From Nitrospirales bacterium (GTDB lineage Bacteria > Nitrospirota > Nitrospiria > Nitrospirales > UBA2166): a stretch of DNA of 7,212 bases. The first letter of the stretch is position 1. Each line of letters starts with the position of its first letter. The stretch covers positions 1 to 7,212 of the forward strand of contig JAJDBL010000458.1 of NCBI GenBank assembly GCA_029261375.1, read 5' to 3'. The translations under genes were made by a program, and so were the position numbers. The notes beneath the pieces were generated by a model. The model saw only the letters and a program-made list of their open reading frames with translations, did no database searches and was not told the DNA's origin. Positions 1 to 4,938 of this stretch are shown here, piece by piece.

Positions 1-353
1 CTATTTACTTGTACCCCATCGATCATCACCAATGTGTGGCTGGAGTTCCCCCCGCGCATAAAGACTGATGTCTGCCCTCCGAGACCTCCTGACTGACGCA
101 CATCAAGCCCAGGAACATCCCGAAGGACCTCGACGACCGTCTTCGCCTGCTTTTCCTCTATCGTCTTAGAATCAATGACAGTGACGGAACTGGTCGTTTT
201 TTCGATAGGAACAGCCGTTCGGGTTGCGGTGACGACAACTTCGTCCAATTGTTGAGGGGATGAATCTTGCGCCTGACTCTGGCCTACTGTTGAGACAAGG
301 AATACTGAGGTAAAGATTGCTGCCACCAGTGGCAATCGATTGAAATGATACAT
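1..353 (-). CDS. btuB: TonB-dependent vitamin B12 receptor, N-terminal part (cut by window edge)
   Basis: Outer-membrane receptor that takes up cobalamin with energy from TonB. Only the first 117 codons are inside the window; the gene continues past position 1. Residues 1-29 form a signal peptide (hydrophobic core around LPLVAAIFTSVFLV, likely cut after QAQ or SQA). A TonB box follows at about residues 36-46 (LDEVVVTATRT). The start of the plug domain comes next, with the family pattern VLRDVPGLDV, a glycine-rich stretch, VFMRGGNSSHTLVMIDGVQVN. This closely resembles the equivalent part of BtuB (NASHVLVLIDG in E. coli, from memory). The ATG at 353 has a strong Shine-Dalgarno (GGGAGGAGG at 366-358). 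The specific cobalamin assignment rests on the riboswitch directly upstream on the same strand; sequence alone would also allow another TonB receptor for a corrinoid or siderophore. Confidence 0.87.
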   Translation of the reverse strand, partial: MYHFNRLPLVAAIFTSVFLVSTVGQSQAQDSSPQQLDEVVVTATRTAVPIEKTTSSVTVIDSKTIEEKQAKTVVEVLRDVPGLDVRQSGGLGGQTSVFMRGGNSSHTLVMIDGVQVN

Positions 354-441
354 GATGCCTCCTCCCTTTCTTCCGAAGGGTGTAGACCCGTCAGATTATG
401 ACAGGCCCATAGGGGCAGAGAAGTTCTCGTGGAGTGAAGAT

Positions 442-479
442 AAAAAAATCCTCAAGACCCAATACGGATCTTGAGGATT
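442..479 (-). terminator. Intrinsic terminator of the cobalamin riboswitch expression platform
   Basis: Read on the minus strand, an 11-bp stem (arms at 479-469 and 457-447, AATCCTCAAGA / TCTTGAGGATT) is followed at once by a run of seven U (448-442). It lies between the riboswitch aptamer and the receptor start codon, where a ligand-controlled terminator would sit. This suggests control of btuB by premature termination, not only by masking of the ribosome site. I did not work out the competing antiterminator pairing. Confidence 0.85.
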
Positions 480-531
480 GCACCCAGTTCCTTCACCCTC
501 ACACCTTCTCTAGCCCACGAGAAAAGGTTAT

Positions 532-710
532 GCGTGCTCGGGCAGGTCTTCTGGCTTTGGGATCCTCCTACTCCTCGGGCCTTCCCAGAAACTTTTAAGT
601 TTCCAGTGGCGTTACCGAGTTTCGTCCCCCATCACAGCGGCGGGACCGCATGGGTATTTCACCCATTTCCCTCTTCGTCCACCCCACACAGGCATGGACA
701 CCCAAGACGC
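532..710 (-). promoter_or_regulatory. Cobalamin riboswitch (AdoCbl-type aptamer)
   Basis: On the minus strand the conserved cobalamin aptamer blocks occur in order: a GGGAAATGGGTG segment (near 680-669), CGGTCCCGCCGCTGTGA (near 649-633), GCCACTGG (610-603), TGGGAAGGC (near 587-579), and the B12 box AGCCAGAAGACCTGCC (556-541). A closing P1 stem can be drawn between 710-701 (GCGTCTTGGG) and 542-532 (CCCGAG-C-ACGC) with one bulged base. The aptamer precedes the terminator at 442-479 and a btuB-like gene, the classic target. High cobalamin is expected to lower expression of the receptor. The exact ends are set by P1 and may be off by some bases. Confidence 0.93.
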
Positions 711-725
711 GTCTGTTAATGCGCT

Positions 726-754
726 ACCATAGATGCGTGTCTCATAAAAAGCAA
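726..754 (-). promoter_or_regulatory. Candidate sigma-70-type promoter for the riboswitch-btuB transcript
   Basis: Minus-strand TTGCTT (754-749) and TATGGT (731-726) are separated by 17 bases. The predicted start near 719 lies just before the P1 stem of the riboswitch (710), which fits. Both boxes are imperfect. An alternative pair, TTGCCT (770-765) with TTATGA (747-742), has the same 17-base spacing. Confidence 0.35.
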
Positions 755-788
755 GACGCATTACAGGCAACGAGGGCACAGGGTGTTT

Positions 789-794
789 TATAAT
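789..794 (+). promoter_or_regulatory. Candidate -10 box for the esterase gene
   Basis: A perfect TATAAT lies on the plus strand 46 bases before the ATG at 840, in the divergent gap with the btuB leader. No convincing -35 box is seen 16-18 bases upstream, so this is only a partial promoter match. Confidence 0.3.
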
Positions 795-839
795 AGATTG
801 GATGTTGCATGATTGACCTCACCCGTACACCCTCGATAT

Positions 840-2123
840 ATGAGTTATATGTTTTCACGTAGCAGACGGCGCACCGTGTTTCTCATGATCATCATCACTT
901 TTCTGTGTTGCGTCACAGGAACATCTGCGTGGGGAGGAGACCTGGAATCGTTGATTCAGACATACCTCGCCTCGCCCCCGGAGCATGCCGAGGCGCAATT
1001 GACCGCTATTCTCAGTACCGGGGCATCGGTCGAAGCCATCGAAAAGGTGCTAGCCAATGGACGAACGTATGAGCAAAAACCGACGGGGCCGTGGCATGGG
1101 ATTCCTCTCCAGGTCGGCGATGCCCTGTATCGATACGCGTTGTACGTGCCAGAGGGATATAACCCTGAACACGCGTATCCTCTGGTAGTCTGTCTCCACG
1201 GAGCAGGGTTTAACGGCTCAACATATCTCCAACGTTGGTCAAAGCGACTGGGAAAAGACCACCTCCTGGCATGCCCAACAATCGACGAGAATGGCGAATG
1301 GTGGACACGCAAACCGGAAGCCCTCGTGAAGGCCGTGCTTGCCGATGTTACCCGTCAATATCACATCGACGCTAATCGAGTCTTTTTAAGCGGCATGTCC
1401 AACGGTGCCGTCGGGGCATTTGCCATTGGAACCCATCAAGCAGATCGTTTCGCTGCCCTGACCCCTATGGCTGGATGTTATCCCCTCGGCCTCTATCCCT
1501 TGCTCCAGAATTTCCGCATGACTCCGCTCTACTTACTCCACGGAAGCGAGGACACAATCATGCCAGTGCAATGTTCCCGCGATGTCTTTACGGAACTCGC
1601 GCGCCTCGGCATTCCAGCGTCGTACCGCGAGCATGATGAAGTGCATGAGCGTCCAGGGGTCGGTGGACATTTTTTCCCGGAGGAAGAACTTCCCGATCTC
1701 GTGAATTGGATCGTGCGCCAAAAACGCAACCCCGTCCCAAAAGAGATTACCCTCCTTCGCGATCGAGATCACCTCGATCGCTTCTACTGGTCACGCATCG
1801 ACGCGGTGTCGGAAAAAACCGTCAGTCTATGGGACTCGACAGTCAAAGAGGGAGACCAGCTTATTCTTGCGCGACTAGAAGCGCTCGTCATCTCCCCGAT
1901 AGAGATTGAGGTCTTGACCAGACACGTTGAGAGATACACCCTCTTTCTCTCGCCATCCTTATTTGATCTGGACAAACCCATCACCATCACGACAAATGGT
2001 AATAAGAGTTTTCAGGGGAAGGTGACGAAAGATCCGAAGGTTTTATTGTCCGAAGCCCGCCGCAACCCTGGCGCCCTCTTCCCGGCGACAGTGACGATTA
2101 CCGTCCCCAGCCACGAAAGCTAG
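840..2123 (+). CDS. Secreted alpha/beta-hydrolase (CE1/PHB-depolymerase-like esterase) with an extra C-terminal domain
   Basis: Serine hydrolase of the alpha/beta fold, probably an exported esterase or peptidase-like enzyme; the substrate cannot be told. Numbering is for the 427-residue form. The N-terminus is a signal peptide: basic stretch RSRRR, hydrophobic core FLMIIITFLCCV, likely cut after TGTSA (about residue 30). A short helical segment (about 35-70) precedes the catalytic domain. The oxyanion-hole motif LHGAG is at about 119-123, the nucleophile elbow GMSNG at 185-189 (Ser187), the likely acid Asp238 in LLHGSED, and the likely base His277 in VGGHFF. The last 125 or so residues after NWIVRQKR form a separate beta-rich region that I cannot name. 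Start choice is uncertain: neither ATG 840 nor ATG 849 has a clear ribosome site, and an in-frame TTG at 813 would add nine residues. It is transcribed away from btuB, with no operon partner. Confidence 0.85.
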   Translation: MSYMFSRSRRRTVFLMIIITFLCCVTGTSAWGGDLESLIQTYLASPPEHAEAQLTAILSTGASVEAIEKVLANGRTYEQKPTGPWHGIPLQVGDALYRYALYVPEGYNPEHAYPLVVCLHGAGFNGSTYLQRWSKRLGKDHLLACPTIDENGEWWTRKPEALVKAVLADVTRQYHIDANRVFLSGMSNGAVGAFAIGTHQADRFAALTPMAGCYPLGLYPLLQNFRMTPLYLLHGSEDTIMPVQCSRDVFTELARLGIPASYREHDEVHERPGVGGHFFPEEELPDLVNWIVRQKRNPVPKEITLLRDRDHLDRFYWSRIDAVSEKTVSLWDSTVKEGDQLILARLEALVISPIEIEVLTRHVERYTLFLSPSLFDLDKPITITTNGNKSFQGKVTKDPKVLLSEARRNPGALFPATVTITVPSHES

Positions 2124-2244
2124 CAGGATGTAAAAAACAACCGCCAGCTTCGTTCTCGCTTCGCTCCGTGGCTCAACGTACAGGAGTACGATTCGCCTTG
2201 TCACTCGCTGCGGCCTTGCTGAACGGCCCTTTTTTACATCCTGC
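2123..2244. repeat. 122-bp palindrome-ended repeat (MITE/REP-like element)
   Basis: The ends are a perfect 15-bp inverted repeat (GCAGGATGTAAAAAA at 2123-2137, its complement at 2230-2244). Inside are a CGTAC-AGGA-GTACG hairpin (2177-2190) and a GGCC-N9-GGCC hairpin (2212-2228). No coding sequence is present. The left end supplies the last base of the esterase stop codon. I recall similar interiors (GGCTCAACGTAC..., GCGGCCTTGCTG-ACGGCC) between genes of Nitrospira genomes; that is memory, not a search. I see no target-site duplication flanking the ends. Confidence 0.65.
2212..2235 (+). terminator. Rho-independent terminator of the esterase gene, inside the repeat
   Basis: GGCC (2212-2215) pairs with GGCC (2225-2228) over a nine-base loop, followed by C and six T (2230-2235). 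It lies about 90 bases after the esterase stop on the same strand. The longer 15-bp end repeat, which also has T6 in its 3' arm on either strand, could add a bidirectional function. Confidence 0.6.
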
Positions 2245-2297
2245 AGGCATCTGCACTAGATACACAGTTGCCACATCCAGAACACCGACTGGGCGAT

Positions 2298-2492
2298 TTA
2301 CACATCTATAGCGCTGATATCACAAGTCCTAAACTGAAGTTGGTCTTTGTCCCTAGGAACCTGAGGGTCGTCCTCTTTAAGGTTGAACACGTCACCCTCT
2401 TGTGCCGTATTGGGAAGTCGGGGCGCTGGCTTCGGCGAGGTGGTATTTTCAATTGATGCAGTGCTAGGAAAAAAGCGGGGATCACTAATCAT
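2298..2492 (-). CDS. Small protein with MISDPRFFP N-terminus (64 aa, unknown function)
   Basis: Not a family I recognise. The 64-residue product is hydrophilic, has no signal peptide or membrane segment, and has an acidic stretch (EGDVFNLKEDD) at 32-42. It is believed real for two reasons. A strong Shine-Dalgarno (AGAGGAGG at 2506-2499) sits six bases before the ATG. Also, its first nine residues match those of the small gene at 2896-3060, although six of the eight shared codons after ATG differ at the third base only. The similarity continues without gaps to about residue 42 (Glu15, Thr18, Ser19, Arg25, Thr29, Glu32, Asp34, Val35, Asp41, Asp42). The C-termini diverge. No sigma-54 element was found upstream; a weak TTGTCC-N17-TTTTAT pair lies near 2577-2605. 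Confidence 0.6.
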   Translation of the reverse strand: MISDPRFFPSTASIENTTSPKPAPRLPNTAQEGDVFNLKEDDPQVPRDKDQLQFRTCDISAIDV

Positions 2493-2895
2493 AGGTGTCC
2501 TCCTCTAAGCTGCAGGACAATGACACGCTGCACGTGGTCGTTTCCGAGCGAGCAATGTCCAGACTACCCATCGGATAAAACTCCAATCCTCTTTACCGGA
2601 CAAGCCTATCTTGCAATACCAAGATCGTGACGCATATCAAGGGACTGACCGCCATAACTCATGCGCCATCCCTATGATGTGTGGAGAAACGAAGTGTTCT
2701 ACTCCACACCACAGTTTTTCGTCCTGACGATTGGATTGCTAAGAGAAAGCGATGGAACGGAGGAAAACGAGAGAGATTGGGATCAAGAGCCATACAACGG
2801 CACATCATGTTCCCAAGCGTGACGGAGACCTGTATGCCAAGCCGTTGTGTATCAAGCGCCATATCAACATGCATACCACGCTCCTTTGGGGCTAT
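2493..2895. other. 403-bp gap between the two small genes
   Basis: No supported gene. It holds the ribosome site of the 64-aa gene (2499-2506), an ATCTTG-N6-CAAGAT inverted repeat (2608-2625), and an 8-bp inverted repeat GTGTGGAG / CTCCACAC (2679-2686 and 2702-2709). The latter is followed on the plus strand by CACAG and five T and could be a weak terminator. Open frames here on both strands (2659-2874, 2681-2899) overlap each other and look like chance. Confidence 0.5.
2608..2625. repeat. ATCTTG-N6-CAAGAT inverted repeat, possible operator
   Basis: Perfect 6-bp arms with a 6-bp spacer, about 115 bases upstream of the 64-aa gene. The size and symmetry suit a dimeric regulator site, but a single copy of this length can occur by chance. 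Confidence 0.25.
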
Positions 2896-3060
2896 CTAGT
2901 CCTCGTATAATCTATTCCACTCTGCAAGCAGGCTATCGTCTCGTTCACTGCCCCGAACATCACGCTCGATCACGGTGACCCGACGACGTTGTGGCGTTCG
3001 GTCTGATGTAGAACTTTCATCGGCTGGCGGTAGCGGAAAAAAACGTGGGTCGCTGATCAT
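2896..3060 (-). CDS. Small protein with MISDPRFFP N-terminus (54 aa, unknown function), sigma-54 promoter
   Basis: Paralogue of the 64-aa gene next to it. The 54-residue product begins MISDPRFFP, has a Ser/Thr/Pro-rich linker, a basic patch (RTPQRRR), then an acidic and amphipathic C-terminus (ERDVRGSERDD, LLAEWNRLYED). There is no signal peptide. The start at 3060 was chosen because GGAG (3071-3068) then has a 7-base spacer and because the paralogue starts at the same residue. The ATG at 3063 would leave 4 bases, and an in-frame start at 3132 lies upstream of the predicted transcript start. A well-formed sigma-54 element at 3128-3143 puts transcription about 57 bases before the ATG. Function unknown: regulatory partner, secreted-system accessory or leader-type precursor peptide are all possible, and none is shown by the sequence. 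Confidence 0.65.
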   Translation of the reverse strand: MISDPRFFPLPPADESSTSDRTPQRRRVTVIERDVRGSERDDSLLAEWNRLYED

Positions 3061-3127
3061 CATCGCTCTCCTTTCATCTCTTGCCTTCGGCTGACAATCA
3101 TTCGCGTCACTTCTAGGTTCAGAGATA

Positions 3128-3143
3128 AGCAAAGCCTATGCCA
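3128..3143 (-). promoter_or_regulatory. Sigma-54 promoter of the 54-aa gene
   Basis: Minus-strand TGGCATAGGCTTTGCT has GG at 3142-3141 and GC at 3130-3129, exactly ten bases apart, matching the -24/-12 consensus TGGCAC-N5-TTGC. Predicted transcript start is near 3117. Strand and position fit the downstream small gene. Confidence 0.72.
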
Positions 3144-3432
3144 TCATTTGTCGCAACATGAACCCTCACTATCATTGGGCATTTCTTTATCATTGCCCAT
3201 TGCCCGTGCTGGGAAGAGGAATACCGGCGCTAGGTGGCTGATCAACTGTTGCCGAAATTGACCATTGAGGAGAAACGAGTATCGTGACATCGGTCACAAG
3301 GACAACACGCAGAACCTCGACGCTAGACGCAACAGGTACTTTGGAGAACGGCGAACTATTCAAAAAGACGCTCGCGAAATACGGTCCGGATGCTGGCAAG
3401 AAAGAAGGGGTTGAAAGACGAGGAAAACGAAA
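3144..3432. other. Gap upstream of the 54-aa gene's sigma-54 promoter
   Basis: No gene supported. It holds two inverted repeats: TGGGCA-N12-TGCCCA (3176-3181 and 3194-3199) and GTGAC-N4-GTCAC (3284-3297). They lie about 35 and 140 bases upstream of the -24 element, so either could be an activator site. Two overlapping frames (minus 3190-3399 with a TTG start, plus 3284-3469 with a GTG start) are not convincing; the plus frame runs through the terminator hairpin. Confidence 0.4.
3284..3297. repeat. GTGACATCGGTCAC palindrome, possible regulator site
   Basis: Perfect 5-bp arms around ATCG. It sits about 140 bases upstream of the sigma-54 promoter of the 54-aa gene, a usual distance for an enhancer. 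It does not match the GTGTAA motif upstream of the first PEP-CTERM gene. Confidence 0.25.
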
Positions 3433-3462
3433 CGGCCACCCTCGATTTCCCGAAGGTGGCCG
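3425..3462 (-). terminator. Terminator of the first PEP-CTERM gene
   Basis: On the minus strand an 8-bp stem CGGCCACC (3462-3455) / GGTGGCCG (3440-3433), with an inner TCG/CGA pairing in the loop, is followed by a broken U-rich tail (TTTCGTTTTCC). It lies 36 bases after the stop codon of the gene at 3499-4359. Nearly the same hairpin ends the second PEP-CTERM gene. Confidence 0.75.
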
Positions 3463-3498
3463 CCGCTAGTTTAGCCTTATATGTGGATTACGATGAAT

Positions 3499-4359
3499 TC
3501 AATGGTTAGGCTTGAGATTTTTCCGGCGCGCATACCCAATCAGACCCAGCACTCCAGTTCCAAATAACAGGACTGTCGAAGGCTCTGGAACTGGCTGTCC
3601 GCCACCACCGTTGGCATCATGGGAATAGGGCGCAAACAAATATCTGTCGACGTCGCCATTCTTCACCGCGGTATTGTAAAGGTCGTAGTGAAGCGTCACG
3701 CTATCATCCAGTCCAGTCGCGTCGATCTGAAAGAAAGCCGCAAGTAGAGAACCGTCTTGGTCTGAGATTGGTCCCCCAGGATTGTCCGCAGTATTGTACC
3801 CAGTTACCGTATTTGCGGAATTGAAAACAAACGAGAATTCTGTAAAAAAGGTGTCAAAGATACCATGCGAGCCCACATCGCCCCCATCGTGCCCCTGATC
3901 CCCGCCCAGATTTTCAAAGGGCGGACTACCATAGATCATCTCCGCCGTGGCATCAATCGTGGTATCAATGACCCCATCAAGAGTCCCCGTCACATCATCG
4001 CCTTGAAACGTAAACGATCCAAGGTTTGAATGCCCCGGTCCTACCTGAGGCGATAGTGCCACAGAAATAAAGAACTCTTCTGTGGTGAGATCGAGTTTTT
4101 TCACCTTGTTGCTACCGGTATCGATGAGCGCGACCAATGTATATACATCGGTGCCAGCAACGATGGTCTCAGTGAGAGGATCATAGGTTCCACCCACGAT
4201 ATCCAGCTGCAACGCGGGAAGAGCAAAGGCAACGGGAGCGCTCAGGAACACCCCTAACGCCATGACCGCAATCATCAATGTCCAGTTTTTCTGACTAGGC
4301 GCCAAATCTTCTCTCACAGAGTTTTCTCTATTCCAGCCTGATGACTTGGACTCGCTCAT
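3499..4359 (-). CDS. PEP-CTERM sorted exported protein (choice-of-anchor N-like)
   Basis: Exported protein expected to be processed by an exosortase and released or anchored at the outer surface. The 286-residue product has a long n-region, a hydrophobic segment at about 27-46 (LMIAVMALGVFLSAPVAFA) and likely cleavage before LPALQLD. The mature part has the pattern LQLDIVGGTYD, YGSPPFE, HGIF-TFF-EF-F, LHYDLYNT and APYSHDA, which I associate with the choice-of-anchor N family. After a Gly-rich linker comes the sorting signal: PEP at 258-260 (VPEPST), a hydrophobic helix (VLLFGTGVLGLIGY) and the basic tail ARRKNLK. No clear Shine-Dalgarno precedes ATG 4359, but the predicted sigma-54 transcript start (near 4383) leaves a 24-base leader, which supports this start over later ones. 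Its exosortase must be elsewhere. Extracellular polysaccharide or floc matrix is the usual context for such proteins, not shown here. Confidence 0.9.
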   Translation of the reverse strand: MSESKSSGWNRENSVREDLAPSQKNWTLMIAVMALGVFLSAPVAFALPALQLDIVGGTYDPLTETIVAGTDVYTLVALIDTGSNKVKKLDLTTEEFFISVALSPQVGPGHSNLGSFTFQGDDVTGTLDGVIDTTIDATAEMIYGSPPFENLGGDQGHDGGDVGSHGIFDTFFTEFSFVFNSANTVTGYNTADNPGGPISDQDGSLLAAFFQIDATGLDDSVTLHYDLYNTAVKNGDVDRYLFAPYSHDANGGGGQPVPEPSTVLLFGTGVLGLIGYARRKNLKPNH

Positions 4360-4393
4360 TGTCGAACCAGTATGAACATGTCTAATATACTAA

Positions 4394-4409
4394 TGCAAAC
4401 TCAATGCCA
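4394..4409 (-). promoter_or_regulatory. Sigma-54 promoter of the first PEP-CTERM gene
   Basis: Minus-strand TGGCATTGAGTTTGCA has GG at 4408-4407 and GC at 4396-4395 with exactly ten bases between. The predicted start near 4383 is 24 bases before the ATG at 4359. Three palindromic repeats 125-370 bases upstream supply plausible activator sites. Confidence 0.8.
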
Positions 4410-4472
4410 GCGATAAATATCTTAACGCCATTATTATACCCGATGATGGCTTTTTTTTATTACATACGTATT

Positions 4473-4613
4473 TCAACACGTTATGGCAACGCCTGCCACA
4501 AGTTCGCATAAAATACACGAAGGTTCATTTTCACGAAAGTGTAAAGAATTGCTTACACTTTTGATCGAAAAACTAAATAACATGCTTTTTACTTAATAAT
4601 ATCAACACGTTAT
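4473..4613. repeat. 12-bp direct repeat TCAACACGTTAT (two copies)
   Basis: Identical copies at 4473-4484 and 4602-4613, 129 bases apart, flanking the first enhancer-like palindrome. They are not part of the palindromic motif itself. A second binding site type is possible. Confidence 0.4.
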
Positions 4614-4762
4614 ATTATTTCACGAAAGTGTAAGGAATACTTTACACTTTTCGACTACTACCGCCTACTACACTGCCATTACTTACATTAAGTCATTATT
4701 AATCAGTTACTTATGAAAAAACACTGCCTTGTCACGAAAGTGTAAAGTTTTCCGACACTACT
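4531..4762. repeat. Three copies of a palindromic enhancer-like motif (TCACGAAAGTGTAA...TTACACTTT)
   Basis: Copies begin at 4531, 4620 and 4732. Each opens with the identical 14-mer TCACGAAAGTGTAA. In copies 1 and 2 the arms AAAGTGTAA / TTACACTTT are perfect over 9 bp with an 8-bp spacer (4536-4561 and 4625-4650). Copy 3 keeps the left arm (4737-4745) but its right arm is decayed to GACACT. All lie upstream of the sigma-54 promoter at 4394-4409, at typical enhancer distances. I infer they bind a sigma-54 activator, possibly PrsR-like; the protein is not in the window. Confidence 0.8.
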
Positions 4763-4881
4763 ATATGTAGGCTTATTTACAATTTTTATTTCTATATACA
4801 GTTCCATAGTCACTTGTTTGCCGAGCGCACTGCAACACTTTTGTTAGTCTCCTGTTCTCTAGCTAGCTTGCTAAGGAATAC

Positions 4882-4916
4882 AAAAACGGCCACCCACGAT
4901 TTCCCGAAGGTGGACG
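4882..4916 (-). terminator. Terminator of the second PEP-CTERM gene
   Basis: Minus-strand stem CGTCCACC (4916-4909) / GGTGGCCG (4894-4887), seven pairs of eight, followed by five U (4886-4882). It begins 22 bases after the stop codon of the gene at 4939-5754. Over 33 aligned bases it differs from the hairpin at 3430-3462 at two positions only. Confidence 0.82.
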
Positions 4917-4938
4917 ATATTGCAGTCTACGAAGGGAT

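Larger units (their letters stand above)
4410..4881. other. AT-rich regulatory gap between the two PEP-CTERM genes
   Basis: No open frame of note. The stretch is visibly richer in A and T than its surroundings. It holds the three enhancer-like repeats, a 12-bp direct repeat (TCAACACGTTAT), and a TGGCA-N5-TGCCA palindrome at 4484-4498. The bendable AT-rich DNA would suit looping between an activator and the sigma-54 promoter; no clear IHF consensus was identified. Confidence 0.6.

Noticed and set aside
471..719. Plus-strand 82-aa open frame
   Set aside because: It lies over the cobalamin riboswitch and terminator on the other strand and has no ribosome site or family pattern.
2659..2899. Overlapping frames of 71 and 72 aa on both strands
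   Set aside because: They mirror each other, lack ribosome sites, and read as chance frames in non-coding DNA.
3061..3132. Upstream in-frame start of the 54-aa gene (78-aa version)
   Set aside because: It starts upstream of the predicted transcript start, and the paralogue and ribosome site both support 3060.
3190..3399. Minus-strand 69-aa frame starting with TTG
   Set aside because: No ribosome site, overlaps the other doubtful frame, and lies upstream of the sigma-54 promoter of the 54-aa gene.
3284..3469. Plus-strand 61-aa frame with GTG start and a distant GAGGAG
   Set aside because: Its last third runs through the terminator hairpin, the ribosome site is 11 bases away, and nothing in the product is recognisable.
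4531..4762. CRISPR array
   Set aside because: Only three repeats with unequal spacing (89 and 112 bases), each a short palindrome with no regular spacers; placement fits enhancer sites.
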